Source of the DNA: Dechloromonas hortensis
GTDB taxonomy: Bacteria; Pseudomonadota; Gammaproteobacteria; Burkholderiales; Rhodocyclaceae
Length of the DNA stretch: 64,000 nucleotides
Direction of reading: 5' to 3'
Assembly (NCBI RefSeq): GCF_009469765.1
Contig: NZ_SSSQ01000005.1
Coordinates: forward strand, 62,001 to 126,000
Shown here: positions 1 to 10,962 of the stretch, piece by piece
How the letters are laid out: each line of letters begins with the position of its first letter
Position numbering within the stretch: the stretch's first letter is position 1
The notes under the pieces: model-generated
Database searches by the model: none
The model's input: the letters and a program-made list of their open reading frames with translations, nothing else
Told to the model about the DNA's origin: nothing
Position numbers and translations under genes: made by a program

Positions 1-1
1 C

Positions 2-361
2 TCCGGTTGTGTCGAGATTTCGCTGGGCGGTAAGGCGCTCTGTCGGCTGGGGCCGAGCGAGCCGGTGGGCGAAGTGGCTTTCCTGCATCCGGACAGCGAT
101 CAACGCTACGCGACGGCGGTGACGCTGGAAAAGACGCTGTTTCTGGAAGTCAATGCGGCGGCTTTGGCCTTGTCTTCGGAAGAACTCGACGGGCGCATGC
201 GAAATGCCTTGCTGGCCCGGATGATCCGCCGCCTGCGTGAGGTCAACAAGATTGCCGCGTCACTGGGTCAGCCGGCGGTCGAGGCGGGGACCGGTTCACT
301 GAGCGGGATGCCGCGTTCGCGCCCGGGGGGGGGCCTCGATCTGGAACTGGCGCCGATGTGA
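2..361 (+). CDS. Cyclic-nucleotide-binding-domain protein, C-terminal part
   Basis: The reading frame is already open at the left edge, so the N-terminus lies outside the window. About 119 residues remain. The piece reads like the end of a CNMP-binding beta-roll: a GE-A-F-L stretch like the phosphate-binding cassette, a run ending T-A-V-T-L-E-K-T-L-F-L-E-V, then two helices (around residues 78-108) rich in Arg/Leu, and a Gly/Pro/Arg-rich tail. In this family the domain binds cAMP/cGMP or only serves as a fold that controls an attached effector. The effector (kinase, HTH or channel) is not visible here. The gene ends in a strong intrinsic terminator directly after its TGA. Confidence 0.6.
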   Translation, partial: SGCVEISLGGKALCRLGPSEPVGEVAFLHPDSDQRYATAVTLEKTLFLEVNAAALALSSEELDGRMRNALLARMIRRLREVNKIAASLGQPAVEAGTGSLSGMPRSRPGGGLDLELAPM

Positions 362-387
362 AAACCGCCTCATTCGAGGCGGTTTTT
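362..387 (+). terminator. Intrinsic terminator, probably bidirectional
   Basis: A perfect 10-bp stem (aaaccgcctc / gaggcggttt) with a 4-nt loop (attc) is followed by a T run. It starts one base after the stop of the left-edge gene and lies before the stop of the oppositely oriented chemoreceptor gene. The upstream A-run means it can also work for minus-strand transcripts. Confidence 0.9.
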
Positions 388-409
388 CTTTGGGGCTGGT
401 GCTAGGTGT

Positions 410-2029
410 TCATACCTTGAAGCGGCCCACCATCGCCGCCAGACCTTCGGCCAGGCGTTTCAGGTCGTGGGCGGCACCGGCCGTCTGCTCCACCGTTCCC
501 GAGTTGTCGCGGGCCATGCCGGCAATCGCCTCGATGCTGGCTTCGACGTTGCCCGAGAAACGGCGCTGCTGATCCGTTTCTGCCGCAATGTTGTCGAGGC
601 CGTGCCCGACTTCGGTGACCGAGCCATTGGTCGCCTGCAGCACGTTGGATACCGTCGCCACGGCACTCTGGCTGCTTTCCAGGTGTTCGAGGCCTTCCTC
701 GATGCTGCGCCGCACGGCGACCGACTGGGCGCTGAGCATGGCAGTGATGCCATCGATTTCGCTGGCCGAGCGGGAAGATTTCTCCGCCAGCTTGCGCACC
801 TCGTCCGCCACCACGGCAAAGCCGCGACCCTGCTCGCCGGCACGGGCAGCTTCGATGGCGGCATTCAGGGCCAGCAGATTGGTCTGCTCGGCAATGTCCT
901 TGACCTCGCGGGTCATGCTGGTGATCGCTTCAGTATTGCGGACGAATTCGTTGACCGAGGTTGCCATTTCCTTGACGGCCCGTTCGACGACATTCATTTC
1001 GCCAAGCAGGACGTTCAGGTTGCGGCTGCCCTCGTTGGCACGGGCCAGGCTTTCCTGCGACTGATGCTGGACGTGCTCGGCGCTCTGGGCGATCGACGAA
1101 ATGCTGGAGACCAATTGCTCAACGGCGGTTGCCGCTTCGTTGGACTTCTCGTTCTGCAGGTGCGAGCTTTGCGAGACGCGGTCGGCGTTGTCGGAGAGAG
1201 CGGCGACCCGGGCTGAAACCTGGCTGGCTGAATCGCGAACCTGGCGTACCAGCTGGTTGAAGTTTTCCATCATTTCATTGAAAACGAGGGCGGCCTGGCC
1301 GACTTCGTCCTTGCCCTTGATCGGCAGGCGCCGGGTCAGGTCGCCTTCGCCACTGGCGATGTCGCGCAAACCCTTGCGCATTTCATCGAGCGGGGCCGTG
1401 ACAAAATGATGGGTCAGCAGGTAAATGATGACGAGCAGGGCGCCGACGGCAGCCAGCGCAACGCCGGCAATCTTCAGGCGGAAGGCGGCAACATCGGACT
1501 CGACGGAATCGAGCGAGACTTTCATGCTGACGACACCAAGTACCGTGCCTTCGGGTACCTGGTGACAGAGGATACAGTCCTTGCCGAGGTAGTTTTTGGC
1601 GGCCTTGGTCGGGTTGATGACATGCAGGAAGGAGTTGCCGCCGGCCGATTCAACCGAGAGGTAAGGGGTGCCCGAGGCCATGACCTGCTTTTCGAGGGCG
1701 TCGAGGTCGCGCTTGCTCTTGGTGTCCGGGCCGTACAATTTGGCGACGGCATCGCTGCGGGCGACATGCAGGTCCTTGATGATCGACAGTTGCTTGATCT
1801 GATCAAGAAATACCTCGCGCTGGCCGACCGTGCCGGTGATCATCATGCCGGTCAGCCCGGCCATGGTCATCTCATGGATGCTTTGCGCGAAATCCTGCGC
1901 CTGTCGGATGGCGGTGTCGCGGTTGACCTGCGTGGCCCAGACGATTATGACCGTCCAGATAATCGCCAATGTCAGCCAGATGGCTGCTGTCAGGCGAACC
2001 CATATTTTCAAGTCAGCAAAGCGTGGCAT
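410..2029 (-). CDS. Methyl-accepting chemotaxis protein with a periplasmic CxxCH motif
   Basis: This is a 539-residue transmembrane chemoreceptor. TM1 is at about residues 8-31, a sensor region outside the membrane at about 32-185, TM2 at about 187-207, HAMP at about 208-260, and a full cytoplasmic signalling domain follows with the conserved tip around [20 protein letters not shown]. The sensor region holds C-I-L-C-H at residues 152-156, a canonical covalent haem-c site, shortly before TM2. Chemoreceptors and histidine kinases with a single periplasmic haem c are known (for example in Geobacter), where they report redox state. Haem attachment here is inferred from the motif only. The stop lies near the terminator shared with the left-edge gene; the EF-hand-like gene is 37 bp upstream on the same strand, so co-transcription is possible. 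Confidence 0.9.
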   Translation of the reverse strand: MPRFADLKIWVRLTAAIWLTLAIIWTVIIVWATQVNRDTAIRQAQDFAQSIHEMTMAGLTGMMITGTVGQREVFLDQIKQLSIIKDLHVARSDAVAKLYGPDTKSKRDLDALEKQVMASGTPYLSVESAGGNSFLHVINPTKAAKNYLGKDCILCHQVPEGTVLGVVSMKVSLDSVESDVAAFRLKIAGVALAAVGALLVIIYLLTHHFVTAPLDEMRKGLRDIASGEGDLTRRLPIKGKDEVGQAALVFNEMMENFNQLVRQVRDSASQVSARVAALSDNADRVSQSSHLQNEKSNEAATAVEQLVSSISSIAQSAEHVQHQSQESLARANEGSRNLNVLLGEMNVVERAVKEMATSVNEFVRNTEAITSMTREVKDIAEQTNLLALNAAIEAARAGEQGRGFAVVADEVRKLAEKSSRSASEIDGITAMLSAQSVAVRRSIEEGLEHLESSQSAVATVSNVLQATNGSVTEVGHGLDNIAAETDQQRRFSGNVEASIEAIAGMARDNSGTVEQTAGAAHDLKRLAEGLAAMVGRFKV

Positions 2030-2066
2030 TTTTCCCCCGGTGTTATGCCCATCGCCACCTTTATTT

Positions 2067-3128
2067 TCAGGCGGTCAGGTCGATCTGCTGGATTGTGCCA
2101 GCCCTTCCATCTTCCTGCAAAAAAACACCGGAACTGCGAATTTCACCAAGTAATTGGTTCGCATAATTTTTGATCTGGAATGGCGTCTCGATACGGCTTA
2201 GCGAGATGGCGCCGACTCCGGACTCGGTCAGCGACTGAAGCTGGTCTTTGTTTGCCGCGTTACGACTCCAGACCTGCAATTGCTGGTAGGCCGCATCGCT
2301 TTCGTCTATCCAGCCATTCTTGTCGTCGTCCAGTGCGGCCAGTTCCTGAAAGCCGTCGCCGCTGGTAGGGCCGAACAGTTCCTTGCCATCGTTGATGCGA
2401 CCGTCGCTGTTGCGGTCGAAGACCAGAAAGCCGCTGCCCGGGCCAACGAAGTTGATTTGTTCCTTGCTGCCATCGGCATTGAGGTCGAAGGCAAAGCGCT
2501 GGTTGGTCAGTTGGGCGGCGTTGCCGGAAAAATTGAGTACCAACGGGTCCACCTTGCGTGCGGCGTCGCCCAGGCGCAGGCTGACACTGCTTTCTTCGTG
2601 GTAGGTGCGCTGCATCGATAGCTGCAGACCGAAGCTGATGCTGCGCCCGTCTGCCGTCGTCACGGAGCCGCTGGCCGAAAAGCTGGTTTGTTCGGTTTCG
2701 GTGTATGACTCGTGATAATCGTATTCCACGCCGTAGCCAGCCGGGGGCGGTGGCGCCGTGGCCTGGCTGGCGGGCGTATTCGCATTGCCGAGCGCTACGG
2801 ACTCGGTGCGGGGCTGCAGGTCGACGGAATCGAAGATCTTGAATCTGCGGCCAGTCAGATATTCCAGCATTGTGCGGATCAAATTGAGCTTCGGATCATT
2901 GTCGACCGCAGCATCGCTCTCGCTGGCACTGCAGGCCGCGGCCTGAGCCGATTTGGCGGCATCCGACAGGGCGACGGTATCGGCCGGCGAGCGGTTGGGA
3001 CGGCTGTTCTCATCCGCCAAATTTGGCCGGCGCTGACCGACCCACATGTTCAGTGACTCGCGCTTTTCATGTTGTTGCAGGCTGACGTGCGAAGAAGCCA
3101 TCTGCAGGTTGGCGCTGGCAATTTTCAT
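2067..3128 (-). CDS. Conserved hypothetical protein with EF-hand-like calcium loops
   Basis: This 353-residue protein has no signal peptide or membrane segment. The N-terminal third is low-complexity and polar. From about residue 225 three acidic loops of calcium-binding type appear in order: [17 protein letters not shown] and D-D-D-K-N-G-W-I-D. This resembles a family of proteobacterial proteins of unknown role that carry dockerin/EF-hand-like repeats. A middle segment (about 120-190) is rich in Ser/Thr/Glu and may be beta-structured. Function is not known; calcium binding is inferred from loop spacing. It lies just upstream of the chemoreceptor on the same strand, and 53 bp separate its start from the trxC stop. 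Confidence 0.7.
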   Translation of the reverse strand: MKIASANLQMASSHVSLQQHEKRESLNMWVGQRRPNLADENSRPNRSPADTVALSDAAKSAQAAACSASESDAAVDNDPKLNLIRTMLEYLTGRRFKIFDSVDLQPRTESVALGNANTPASQATAPPPPAGYGVEYDYHESYTETEQTSFSASGSVTTADGRSISFGLQLSMQRTYHEESSVSLRLGDAARKVDPLVLNFSGNAAQLTNQRFAFDLNADGSKEQINFVGPGSGFLVFDRNSDGRINDGKELFGPTSGDGFQELAALDDDKNGWIDESDAAYQQLQVWSRNAANKDQLQSLTESGVGAISLSRIETPFQIKNYANQLLGEIRSSGVFLQEDGRAGTIQQIDLTA

Positions 3129-3181
3129 GATGGACTCCGCTAACGTTGTGACAGGTTGTTAACGGCGCCCTGACTGGAAAG

Positions 3182-3625
3182 TTAAGTTTTGTAAAGATGG
3201 GCTTGCAGCCAGCGTTTCAGCGAGCCAAGGTCAAGCGCGCCGCTTTGCCGGGCAATTTCCTGTCCGTTCTTGAAGACGGCCAATGTCGGGATGCTGCGGA
3301 TATTGAAGCGGGCCGCCAGTTGTTGCTCGGCTTCGGTATTCAGTTTGCCGAAGCAGGCGCGGGGCTCCAGTTCGGCTGCGGCCTGGGCAAAGGTAGGGGC
3401 CATCGTCCGGCAGGGACCGCACCAGGGCGCCCAGAAGTCGACAACAACAGGCAAGTCGCTGCGCCCGATCAGCCGGTCGAAGTTGCCGCGATTCAGGTCG
3501 AGCGGCTGGCCGGTGAATAATGACTGCTTGCATTGACCGCAAAGGGGGGCGTCGGACAACCGCGTCGTGGCGACCCGATTGACCGCAGTGCAGTGCGGGC
3601 AGACGATATGCAGGCTGGGGTTCAT
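3182..3625 (-). CDS. trxC: Thioredoxin 2
   Basis: 147 residues, the usual TrxC length. An N-terminal zinc ribbon with two Cys pairs (C-P-H-C near residue 9 and C-G-Q-C near residue 34) precedes a thioredoxin fold with the active site W-C-G-P-C at about residues 68-72 and the cis-Pro motif S-I-P-T-L. TrxC is a cytosolic disulfide reductase active in oxidative stress. A GGAG ribosome site lies upstream of the ATG. It sits on the minus strand downstream of hemH with about 50 bp between them. Confidence 0.93.
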   Translation of the reverse strand: MNPSLHIVCPHCTAVNRVATTRLSDAPLCGQCKQSLFTGQPLDLNRGNFDRLIGRSDLPVVVDFWAPWCGPCRTMAPTFAQAAAELEPRACFGKLNTEAEQQLAARFNIRSIPTLAVFKNGQEIARQSGALDLGSLKRWLQAHLYKT

Positions 3626-3658
3626 GCGGGGCTCCGGTTGATCAGGTTTTTCTGATAT

Positions 3659-3673
3659 GGGGCCCGGCGCCCC
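3659..3673 (-). terminator. Weak hairpin after hemH
   Basis: ggggc-ccggc-gcccc forms a short GC-rich stem immediately after the hemH stop codon on the minus strand. There is no real T run after it, so it may only pause transcription before trxC. Confidence 0.3.
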
Positions 3674-3677
3674 GATT

Positions 3678-4781
3678 TCAAGCGTGGGCGCCGAGTTTCA
3701 TGGCCAGCTTGGCTGTTGCTTCCTGGGCCTTGGGATCGATGGCGGCCTTGCTCGGCCAACCTGCCAGATGGCGCTCGACGATGTGGGTCAGGGCGTGCAG
3801 CCAGTCGTTGTTTTCATTGAGCGCCGGAATGTAATGGTATTCCTTGCCGCCGGCAGCGAGAAAGTCGTCGCGGCCTTCCTGGGCGATTTCTTCCAGGGTT
3901 TCCAGGCAGTCGGCGACGAAGCCCGGACAGATGATGTCTACCCGGCCAATGCCTTCCTTGCCCAGGGCGTGTAGGGTCGGGGCAGTGTAGGGCTGGAGCC
4001 ATTCGGCCTTGCCGAAACGTGACTGGAAACAGATCTTGTATTGCTCGGGCTGCAAGTTCAGGCGTTCGGCGAGCAGGCGTCCGGTTTTCTGGCATTCGCA
4101 GAAATAGGGGTCGCCGAGATCGAGGCTGCGCTTGGGGAGGCCGTGAAAGCTGATGATCAGGCGGTCGTTGGCCGTCAGTTGGCCGTGGCTTAGCCAGTGC
4201 TGGCGTACTGTTTTTTCGAGGGCGGTGATATAGCCGGGATCGTCGTGAAAATTGCGGATAAAGCGCATCTCCGGCTGGTTGCGGGTCTGCAGTAGCCAGC
4301 GGCAGGCTTCGTCGACGACGGTGGCCGTGGTGCTTGCGGCGTACTGTGGATACATCGGCACGATCAGGATGCGCGTCGCGCCGCCGGCCTTGAGGCGGGC
4401 CAGCACCTCCGGCATCGAGGGCGAACCGTAGCGCATGGCCCAGGTGACGGTCAGGTGATGCCCTTGCTCGCCGAGATAGCCGGCCAGCAGTTTGGCCTGG
4501 CGCTCGGTGTGCACACGCAAGGGCGAGCCTTCCGGCATCCATACCGAAGCATATTTGGCGGCGGATTTCTTGGGGCGAATGTTGAGGATGATGCCGTTCA
4601 GGATCAGCCACCAGATCGGCCGGGGGATTTCGACGACGCGAGGGTCGGACAGAAATTGCCGGAGATAGCGCTTCAGCGACGGGGCATCCGGAGCATCGGG
4701 CGTGCCGAGGTTTACCAGCACGACAGCAGTAGTCGCCGGTGTGCCGTGCTTGTGCGGCAGTTCGGGGAGGAAACGGGGCAT
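3678..4781 (-). CDS. hemH: Ferrochelatase
   Basis: 367 residues, the usual length for bacterial protoporphyrin ferrochelatase, which inserts Fe2+ into protoporphyrin IX in the last step of haem synthesis. Recognisable blocks are V-V-L-V-N-L-G-T-P at the N-terminus, the Y-P-Q-Y-A-A-S-T-T strand near residue 145, and I-S-F-H-G-L-P, which carries the catalytic His, near residue 205. The frame is open further upstream, but the ATG at 4781 overlaps the hrcA stop by one base (TAATG), which indicates translational coupling and fits the family N-terminus. Pairing of hrcA and hemH is common in betaproteobacteria. Confidence 0.96.
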   Translation of the reverse strand: MPRFLPELPHKHGTPATTAVVLVNLGTPDAPDAPSLKRYLRQFLSDPRVVEIPRPIWWLILNGIILNIRPKKSAAKYASVWMPEGSPLRVHTERQAKLLAGYLGEQGHHLTVTWAMRYGSPSMPEVLARLKAGGATRILIVPMYPQYAASTTATVVDEACRWLLQTRNQPEMRFIRNFHDDPGYITALEKTVRQHWLSHGQLTANDRLIISFHGLPKRSLDLGDPYFCECQKTGRLLAERLNLQPEQYKICFQSRFGKAEWLQPYTAPTLHALGKEGIGRVDIICPGFVADCLETLEEIAQEGRDDFLAAGGKEYHYIPALNENNDWLHALTHIVERHLAGWPSKAAIDPKAQEATAKLAMKLGAHA

Positions 4782-5809
4782 TAGTTGTCCGACTTGTAGG
4801 AGAGGGCGCTGGAGAGCAGCTTGGCAGTGATGTCGACGATTGGGATGACGCGCTCGTAAGCCATGCGGGTCGGACCGATGACGCCGACCGAGCCGACGAT
4901 CTGGCCGTCGACCGTGTAGGGGGCGGCGATGACGCTGCATTCGTCAAGCGGGGCAATACCCGATTCGCCACCGATGTAGATCTGCACGCCTTCGGCTCGG
5001 TTGGAGACATCGAGCAGGCGCATCAGGCTGGAACGCTGATCGAACAGGTCGAACAGTTCGCGCAGGCGTTTCATGTTCGACGATAGTTCCTCGACATCGA
5101 GCAGGTTTTTCTCGCCGGAAATGACGTAGGGCGCAGTCTCTTCCGAGAGTGCGGCGTCGCCGGCTTCGAGCGCCAGGTTCATCAGCGGCTTGATGTCGTC
5201 GCGCAGTTGCTGGATTTCCTGGGTCAGGCGATGGCGGATCTGCTCGAAGTCCATGCCGGCAAAATTCTGGTTCAGGTAATTCGCGGCAGTGACCAGTTCG
5301 GAGGGCGAGTAGGCTTTCTCGGTGTTTAGTATCCGGTTTTGCACGTCGCCGTCGGTGGTGACAATAATCAGCAGGATGCGTTTTTCCGACAGGCTGAGAA
5401 ACTCGACCTGGCGGATGCGGCTGGCAGCGCGCCGCGGTGCCATCACGACGCCGGCAAAGTGGGTCAGGCCGGAGAGCAGTTGTGAGGCGCTGGCGATGAT
5501 CTGGCTCGAAGGCAGGCCATGCAAAGCTTCTTCCATTGCTCCGCGTTGCTTGGCTTCCAGTGGTTGTACCGTGAGCAGGCTGTCGACAAAAAGTCGGTAG
5601 CCGCGTGGCGTCGGGACCCGGCCGGCCGAGGTGTGGGGGCTGGCGACGAAGCCCGCTTCCTCGAGGTCGGCCATCACGTTGCGGATGGTGGCCGGCGACA
5701 GGTCGAGACCGGAAAAGCGTGACAAGGCGCGTGAGCCGACCGGCTGGCCGTCGGCAATGTAGTGCTCGACCAGGGTCTTGAGAAGGGTGCGTGAGCGGTT
5801 ATCCAGCAT
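4781..5809 (-). CDS. hrcA: Heat-inducible transcription repressor HrcA
   Basis: 342 residues. The N-terminal winged helix contains the family signature [14 protein letters not shown] at about residues 31-44. A GAF-like central domain follows, with the C-terminal block [11 protein letters not shown]. HrcA represses groESL/dnaK-type operons by binding CIRCE elements and is reactivated by GroEL. I found no CIRCE inverted repeat upstream of this gene or elsewhere nearby, so its targets lie outside the window. It is divergent from nadK across about 65 bp. Confidence 0.96.
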   Translation of the reverse strand: MLDNRSRTLLKTLVEHYIADGQPVGSRALSRFSGLDLSPATIRNVMADLEEAGFVASPHTSAGRVPTPRGYRLFVDSLLTVQPLEAKQRGAMEEALHGLPSSQIIASASQLLSGLTHFAGVVMAPRRAASRIRQVEFLSLSEKRILLIIVTTDGDVQNRILNTEKAYSPSELVTAANYLNQNFAGMDFEQIRHRLTQEIQQLRDDIKPLMNLALEAGDAALSEETAPYVISGEKNLLDVEELSSNMKRLRELFDLFDQRSSLMRLLDVSNRAEGVQIYIGGESGIAPLDECSVIAAPYTVDGQIVGSVGVIGPTRMAYERVIPIVDITAKLLSSALSYKSDN

Positions 5810-5874
5810 GGCAGGGCATTGTACAAAAAACCGGGGGCGGTGCTAGAGGCCATTTTTATGCAAGAATTCAGGCC

Positions 5875-6786
5875 ATGAACAGAAGCTTCGCTTCCATCCG
5901 CGCGCCGCGGACCATTGCACTGGTTGGCAAATACCATAGCCTGGAAATTGCCGACGCCTTGCGCCGCCTGGCGGAATACCTGCACGAGCGGGGCGTTTCC
6001 GTTTTTATCGAGCGTGAAACGGCCGAGCATATCGGTCGCCAGGTCGATCTGTCGCGCTGGGTGACCTGCGGTTTCAACGATATCGGCGCTCATGCCGACC
6101 TCGCCATCGTGCTCGGCGGCGATGGCACCATGCTCAACGCCGCGCGCCGCCTGGCGCGCTACCGGGTGCCGCTGGTCGGCGTCAATCAGGGGCGGCTCGG
6201 TTTCATGACCGACATCGCCCGCGATGACATGCTGAGCTGCATGGACGATCTGCTCGACGGTCGCTTCGCGCCGGAGAACCGCATGCTGCTGGCGGCCGAG
6301 GTGATTCGCGACGGCAAGGAAATCGCCTCGAACATGGCCTTGAACGATGTGGTCGTCGACAAGGGGGCGATCGGCCGGATGATCGAGTTCGAACTCTTCA
6401 TCGACGGCGAATTCATCTACAACCTGCGTTCCGACGGCCTGATCGTGTCCACGCCGACCGGCTCGACCGCCTACTCGATGTCTTCCGGCGGGCCGATCCT
6501 GCACCCGACGCTGACCGGCATCGCGCTGGTCCCGCTGTGTCCGCATGCGCTGACCAATCGCCCGATCATCGTCAATGACAGTGCCGATATCGAACTGCGC
6601 ATCACCCATGCCGACGACCCGCGCGTGCACTTCGACGGCCAGGTGACGCTCGATCTCGAACGCCACGATTGCGTCCGCCTGAAGCGTTCCGAATACACCA
6701 TTTGTTTCCTGCACCCGCCCGGCTACAGCTACTTCGCGATGTTGCGCCAGAAGCTGCACTGGAGCGAACGCCCCAAAGGCCCCTGA
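5875..6786 (+). CDS. nadK: NAD kinase
   Basis: 303 residues. It phosphorylates NAD to NADP. The G-G-D-G-T motif is at residues 81-85, the N-D-V-V-V substrate motif near 156, and the T-P-T-G-S-T-A-Y block near 190. The open frame starts earlier, but the first 28 residues overlap the hrcA 5' end and do not resemble the family; the ATG at 5875 gives the family N-terminus. It overlaps recN by one base (TGATG), so the two are probably one operon. Confidence 0.96.
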   Translation: MNRSFASIRAPRTIALVGKYHSLEIADALRRLAEYLHERGVSVFIERETAEHIGRQVDLSRWVTCGFNDIGAHADLAIVLGGDGTMLNAARRLARYRVPLVGVNQGRLGFMTDIARDDMLSCMDDLLDGRFAPENRMLLAAEVIRDGKEIASNMALNDVVVDKGAIGRMIEFELFIDGEFIYNLRSDGLIVSTPTGSTAYSMSSGGPILHPTLTGIALVPLCPHALTNRPIIVNDSADIELRITHADDPRVHFDGQVTLDLERHDCVRLKRSEYTICFLHPPGYSYFAMLRQKLHWSERPKGP

Positions 6787-8459
6787 TGCTGCGCCACCTG
6801 ACTATTCGTGATTTCGTCATTGTTGACCGGCTGGAACTGGAGTTTGCGACGGGCTTTGGTGCTCTGACCGGGGAAACCGGGGCAGGCAAGTCGATCCTGA
6901 TCGATGCGCTGGCCTTGGCGCTGGGCGAGCGGGCCGATGCCGGCGTGGTCAGGGACGGTTGCGACAAAGCCGAAGTCGCCGCAACCTTCGATGTCGCCGG
7001 TTTGCCCGAGGTGCGCAACTGGCTGGCCAGCAACGATCTGGAAGGTGACGACGAATTGTTGCTGCGCCGCGTCGTCGATGCCGGCGGCCGTTCGCGGGCC
7101 TATATCAACGGTTCGCCGGCGACAGCCCAGCAATTGCGCGAAGTCGGCGAATGGCTGGTCGACATCCACGGTCAACATGCCCACCAGTCGCTTTTGCGCA
7201 GCGATGCCCAGCGCGCCCTGCTCGATGCGCATGCCGGCTTGACCGGTCTGGCCCGCGAAGTCGGCGCCGCCTTCCGCAACTGGCGCGAACTCGAACAAAC
7301 CTTGCGGGCCGCCAGTGAGGGGGCAGATGCGCTGACCCGCGAACGCGAGCAACTGGAGTGGCAGGTCAGCGAGCTGAATGCCCTGGCCTTCAGCGAAGAC
7401 GAATGGGTGACGCTCGATGTCGAACATCGTCGGCTTGGCCATGCCGCCAGCCTGATCGAAGGGGCGCAGTTTGCGCTGGCAGCGCTGGCCGAGGATGAGG
7501 GCGCTTGCGAGCGGCAGATCGATAGCGTGGCAACGCGCCTCTCCGGTCTGGCCGAATATGACCCGGCGCTTGAGGAAGTGGCCGCTCTGGTCCATTCGGT
7601 GCAAGCCGAACTGGCCGAGGCGGTATCGACACTGCGGCGCTACACCGATCGCGTCGACCTCGATCCGCGGCGGCTGGCCGAGGTTGAGCGGCGGATGGAT
7701 GCGGTGATGAGCAACGCCCGCAAGTATCGGGTGCAGCCGCAGGAGCTACCGGGTTTGCTGGCCGGCTGGCAGCAGCGCCTCGCCGCACTGGAGGCTTCGG
7801 CCGACCTGGCGGCCCTGGCGGCGCGCGTTGTCGAGGCCAACAAGGCGTATCTGGCGGTGGCTGGCGAACTGTCCAGCGGGCGGCGCACGGCGGCGGCCGC
7901 GATGGGCAAGGCGGTCAGCGAAGTCATGCGCCAGCTGGCGCTGTCGTCGGGGCGCTTCGAGGTGGCGCTGTTGCCGGTCGAGAACGGCGCGGTCTATGGT
8001 CTGGAACAGATCGAATTCAGGATCGGCGGCCTGGCCGGCAATGAAGCCAAGTCACTGGCCAAGGTGGCTTCCGGGGGCGAGTTGTCGCGCATCAGCCTGG
8101 CCATCCAGGTGCTGACTTCGCGCTCAGCCAGCGTACCAACGCTGATTTTCGACGAGGTCGATGTCGGGATCGGCGGCGGGGTTGCCGAAATTGTCGGTCG
8201 CTTGTTGCACGAACTGGGTTGCGAACGCCAGGTGTTGTGCGTCACTCATTTGCCGCAGGTTGCGGCGCAGGCCAACTGGCAATGGCAGGTCAGCAAGGCG
8301 ACGCGCAATGGCTCGACCCTGAGCGCCATTCAGCCGCTCGACGAAGCGGGCCGGGTGCAGGAAATCGCCCGCATGCTGGGCGGCGTCGAGATTACCGAGA
8401 TCACCCTGCAGCATGCTCGCGAATTGTTGCACCTCAAGGGCGAGGCCCTGACGCAGTGA
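6786..8459 (+). CDS. recN: DNA repair protein RecN
   Basis: 557 residues, the usual RecN length. It is an SMC-like ATPase that tethers DNA during double-strand-break repair. Walker A G-E-T-G-A-G-K-S is at residues 29-36, the ABC signature A-S-G-G-E-L-S-R near 428 and Walker B L-I-F-D-E-V-D near 453. A long Leu/Glu/Arg-rich coiled coil lies between. The start is fixed by the TGATG overlap with nadK and by the typical N-terminus [10 protein letters not shown]. No LexA-type box is evident upstream, because the gene is internal to an operon. Confidence 0.96.
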   Translation: MLRHLTIRDFVIVDRLELEFATGFGALTGETGAGKSILIDALALALGERADAGVVRDGCDKAEVAATFDVAGLPEVRNWLASNDLEGDDELLLRRVVDAGGRSRAYINGSPATAQQLREVGEWLVDIHGQHAHQSLLRSDAQRALLDAHAGLTGLAREVGAAFRNWRELEQTLRAASEGADALTREREQLEWQVSELNALAFSEDEWVTLDVEHRRLGHAASLIEGAQFALAALAEDEGACERQIDSVATRLSGLAEYDPALEEVAALVHSVQAELAEAVSTLRRYTDRVDLDPRRLAEVERRMDAVMSNARKYRVQPQELPGLLAGWQQRLAALEASADLAALAARVVEANKAYLAVAGELSSGRRTAAAAMGKAVSEVMRQLALSSGRFEVALLPVENGAVYGLEQIEFRIGGLAGNEAKSLAKVASGGELSRISLAIQVLTSRSASVPTLIFDEVDVGIGGGVAEIVGRLLHELGCERQVLCVTHLPQVAAQANWQWQVSKATRNGSTLSAIQPLDEAGRVQEIARMLGGVEITEITLQHARELLHLKGEALTQ

Positions 8460-8510
8460 ACTGGCGAGTCCGCCGGTCGACTGCCCGAAAAGCCTAAAAA
8501 CCGCCGCTGG

Positions 8511-9119
8511 CTAAAGCCCGGCGTAAATCAGGCGGGCGATGGCCAGTACGGCGAGGAGCAGGAAGAAGGCACCGCTGACGCGGTGGATCCAGACCAGCGG
8601 CAGGCGATGTAGCAGCTTGCGTCCGGCAAAGACGCCGAGCAGCGAGGTGCAGGCCAGGGCCAGCGTGGCACCAGCCCAGACGGCGGCGGTGTTGGCCGTG
8701 CTGCCCATGCCGGCGACGGCAATCTGGGTCTTGTCGCCGAATTCCGCCAGGAAAATGAGCAGGAAAGTGGTCGCGAAGACCCCGTGGCCCGGTTTTTCTT
8801 CGATTGCTTCGTCGTCGTCATCATCCGAATAGCGCAGGGCGCTGATGCCGAAAGCGGCAAACAGGGCGGCGACGGCCAATGTCACCACCCATTCCGGTAG
8901 CCAGGCGGCGACCGCTGCGCCGAACAGGACGGCGAGCAGATTGAGGATGGCGAAGGCGGCAACGGCACCGAGGATGACCGGCAGGCCACGATGGCGGGCG
9001 GCCAGCGTCATGCAGACGAGCTGGCTCTTGTCGCCGAATTCGGCCAAGGCAATCAGCAAAAAGGTGGCGCCCGCCGAGGAAAACCAGTTTCCCGGCGCTA
9101 CAACTGCTAGATCAGGCAT
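8511..9119 (-). CDS. GDT1/TMEM165 (UPF0016) family cation exporter
   Basis: 202 residues, about six membrane segments arranged as two repeats. Each repeat carries the family signature: E-F-G-D-K-S at residues 27-32 and E-F-G-D-K-T at 126-131. A cytosolic linker around 99-108 is very acidic (S-D-D-D-D-D-E-A). Bacterial members such as MneA of Vibrio export manganese; yeast and human members move Ca2+/Mn2+. Eight bases separate it from the fur stop, so it is probably co-transcribed with fur. That context suits a role in metal homeostasis, with Mn2+ the best guess. Confidence 0.9.
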   Translation of the reverse strand: MPDLAVVAPGNWFSSAGATFLLIALAEFGDKSQLVCMTLAARHRGLPVILGAVAAFAILNLLAVLFGAAVAAWLPEWVVTLAVAALFAAFGISALRYSDDDDDEAIEEKPGHGVFATTFLLIFLAEFGDKTQIAVAGMGSTANTAAVWAGATLALACTSLLGVFAGRKLLHRLPLVWIHRVSGAFFLLLAVLAIARLIYAGL

Positions 9120-9127
9120 TTATATTC

Positions 9128-9571
9128 TTAGGACTTGCTGTCCGGCTCGGTGCGGTGCGGGCAGGTTTCCTTGGTGCACTGGGCGTAGAGGTAGAGCGCG
9201 TGGTCCTGGATGGCAAAGCCGCGTTCTTCGGCAATGGCGTTCTGGCGCTTTTCGATTTCCGGGTCGTAAAACTCTTCGACCCGGCCGCAGTTGATGCAGA
9301 CCAGGTGATCGTGGTGGTTGCCGCGATTGATTTCGAAGACTGCCTTGCCGGATTCGAAGAAATGGCGTTCGAGCAGGCCGGCCTGTTCGAACTGGGTCAG
9401 CACGCGATAGACCGTGGCAAGACCGATATCCATGTTCTCGGCGATGAGCATGCGATAGACGTCTTCGGCCGTCATGTGGCGAAGCGTGCTTTTCTCGAAA
9501 AGCTCAAGAATTTTCAGCCGCGGGAAAGTGGCTTTCAGACCCATATTCTTGAGGCTTTGTGGATCGCTCAT
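9128..9571 (-). CDS. fur: Ferric uptake regulator
   Basis: 147 residues. The N-terminal winged helix contains the T-A-E-D-V-Y-R block and the recognition helix [10 protein letters not shown]. The dimerisation/metal region has the [10 protein letters not shown] block and a second C-x4-C pair (C-T-K-E-T-C) near the C-terminus. Fur with Fe2+ represses iron uptake genes. The open frame begins 45 codons earlier, but those codons run into the bamE promoter; the ATG at 9571 matches the family. fur is divergent from bamE, an arrangement common in proteobacteria. Confidence 0.96.
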   Translation of the reverse strand: MSDPQSLKNMGLKATFPRLKILELFEKSTLRHMTAEDVYRMLIAENMDIGLATVYRVLTQFEQAGLLERHFFESGKAVFEINRGNHHDHLVCINCGRVEEFYDPEIEKRQNAIAEERGFAIQDHALYLYAQCTKETCPHRTEPDSKS

Positions 9572-9617
9572 CGTAAAAATTCCATAATTCGTTGCGGCGG
9601 GGCCGGGGGGGAATTCG

Positions 9618-9630
9618 GGTATGATATACC
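9618..9630. promoter_or_regulatory. Palindromic -10-like element between fur and bamE
   Basis: GGTAT-GAT-ATACC is an inverted repeat in the 94-bp divergent spacer. It contains TATGAT (9620-9625), a good -10 hexamer for bamE. No convincing -35 lies 16-18 bp upstream. The palindrome might serve a regulator, but it does not match the 19-bp Fur box. Confidence 0.35.
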
Positions 9631-9665
9631 GCTTCAAAGGTGTTTGAGAAACTCCGGAAAGTCGC

Positions 9666-10957
<1,292 letters not shown>

Positions 10958-10962
10958 GCGTC

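Noticed and set aside
5810-5874. CIRCE element or promoter in the hrcA-nadK spacer
   Set aside because: No TTAGCACTC-N9-GAGTGCTAA repeat. A TACAAT on the minus strand is only about ten bases from the hrcA ATG and has no -35.
9592-9625. TTGCGG/TATGAT as a bamE promoter
   Set aside because: The spacer is 22 bp, too long for sigma-70.
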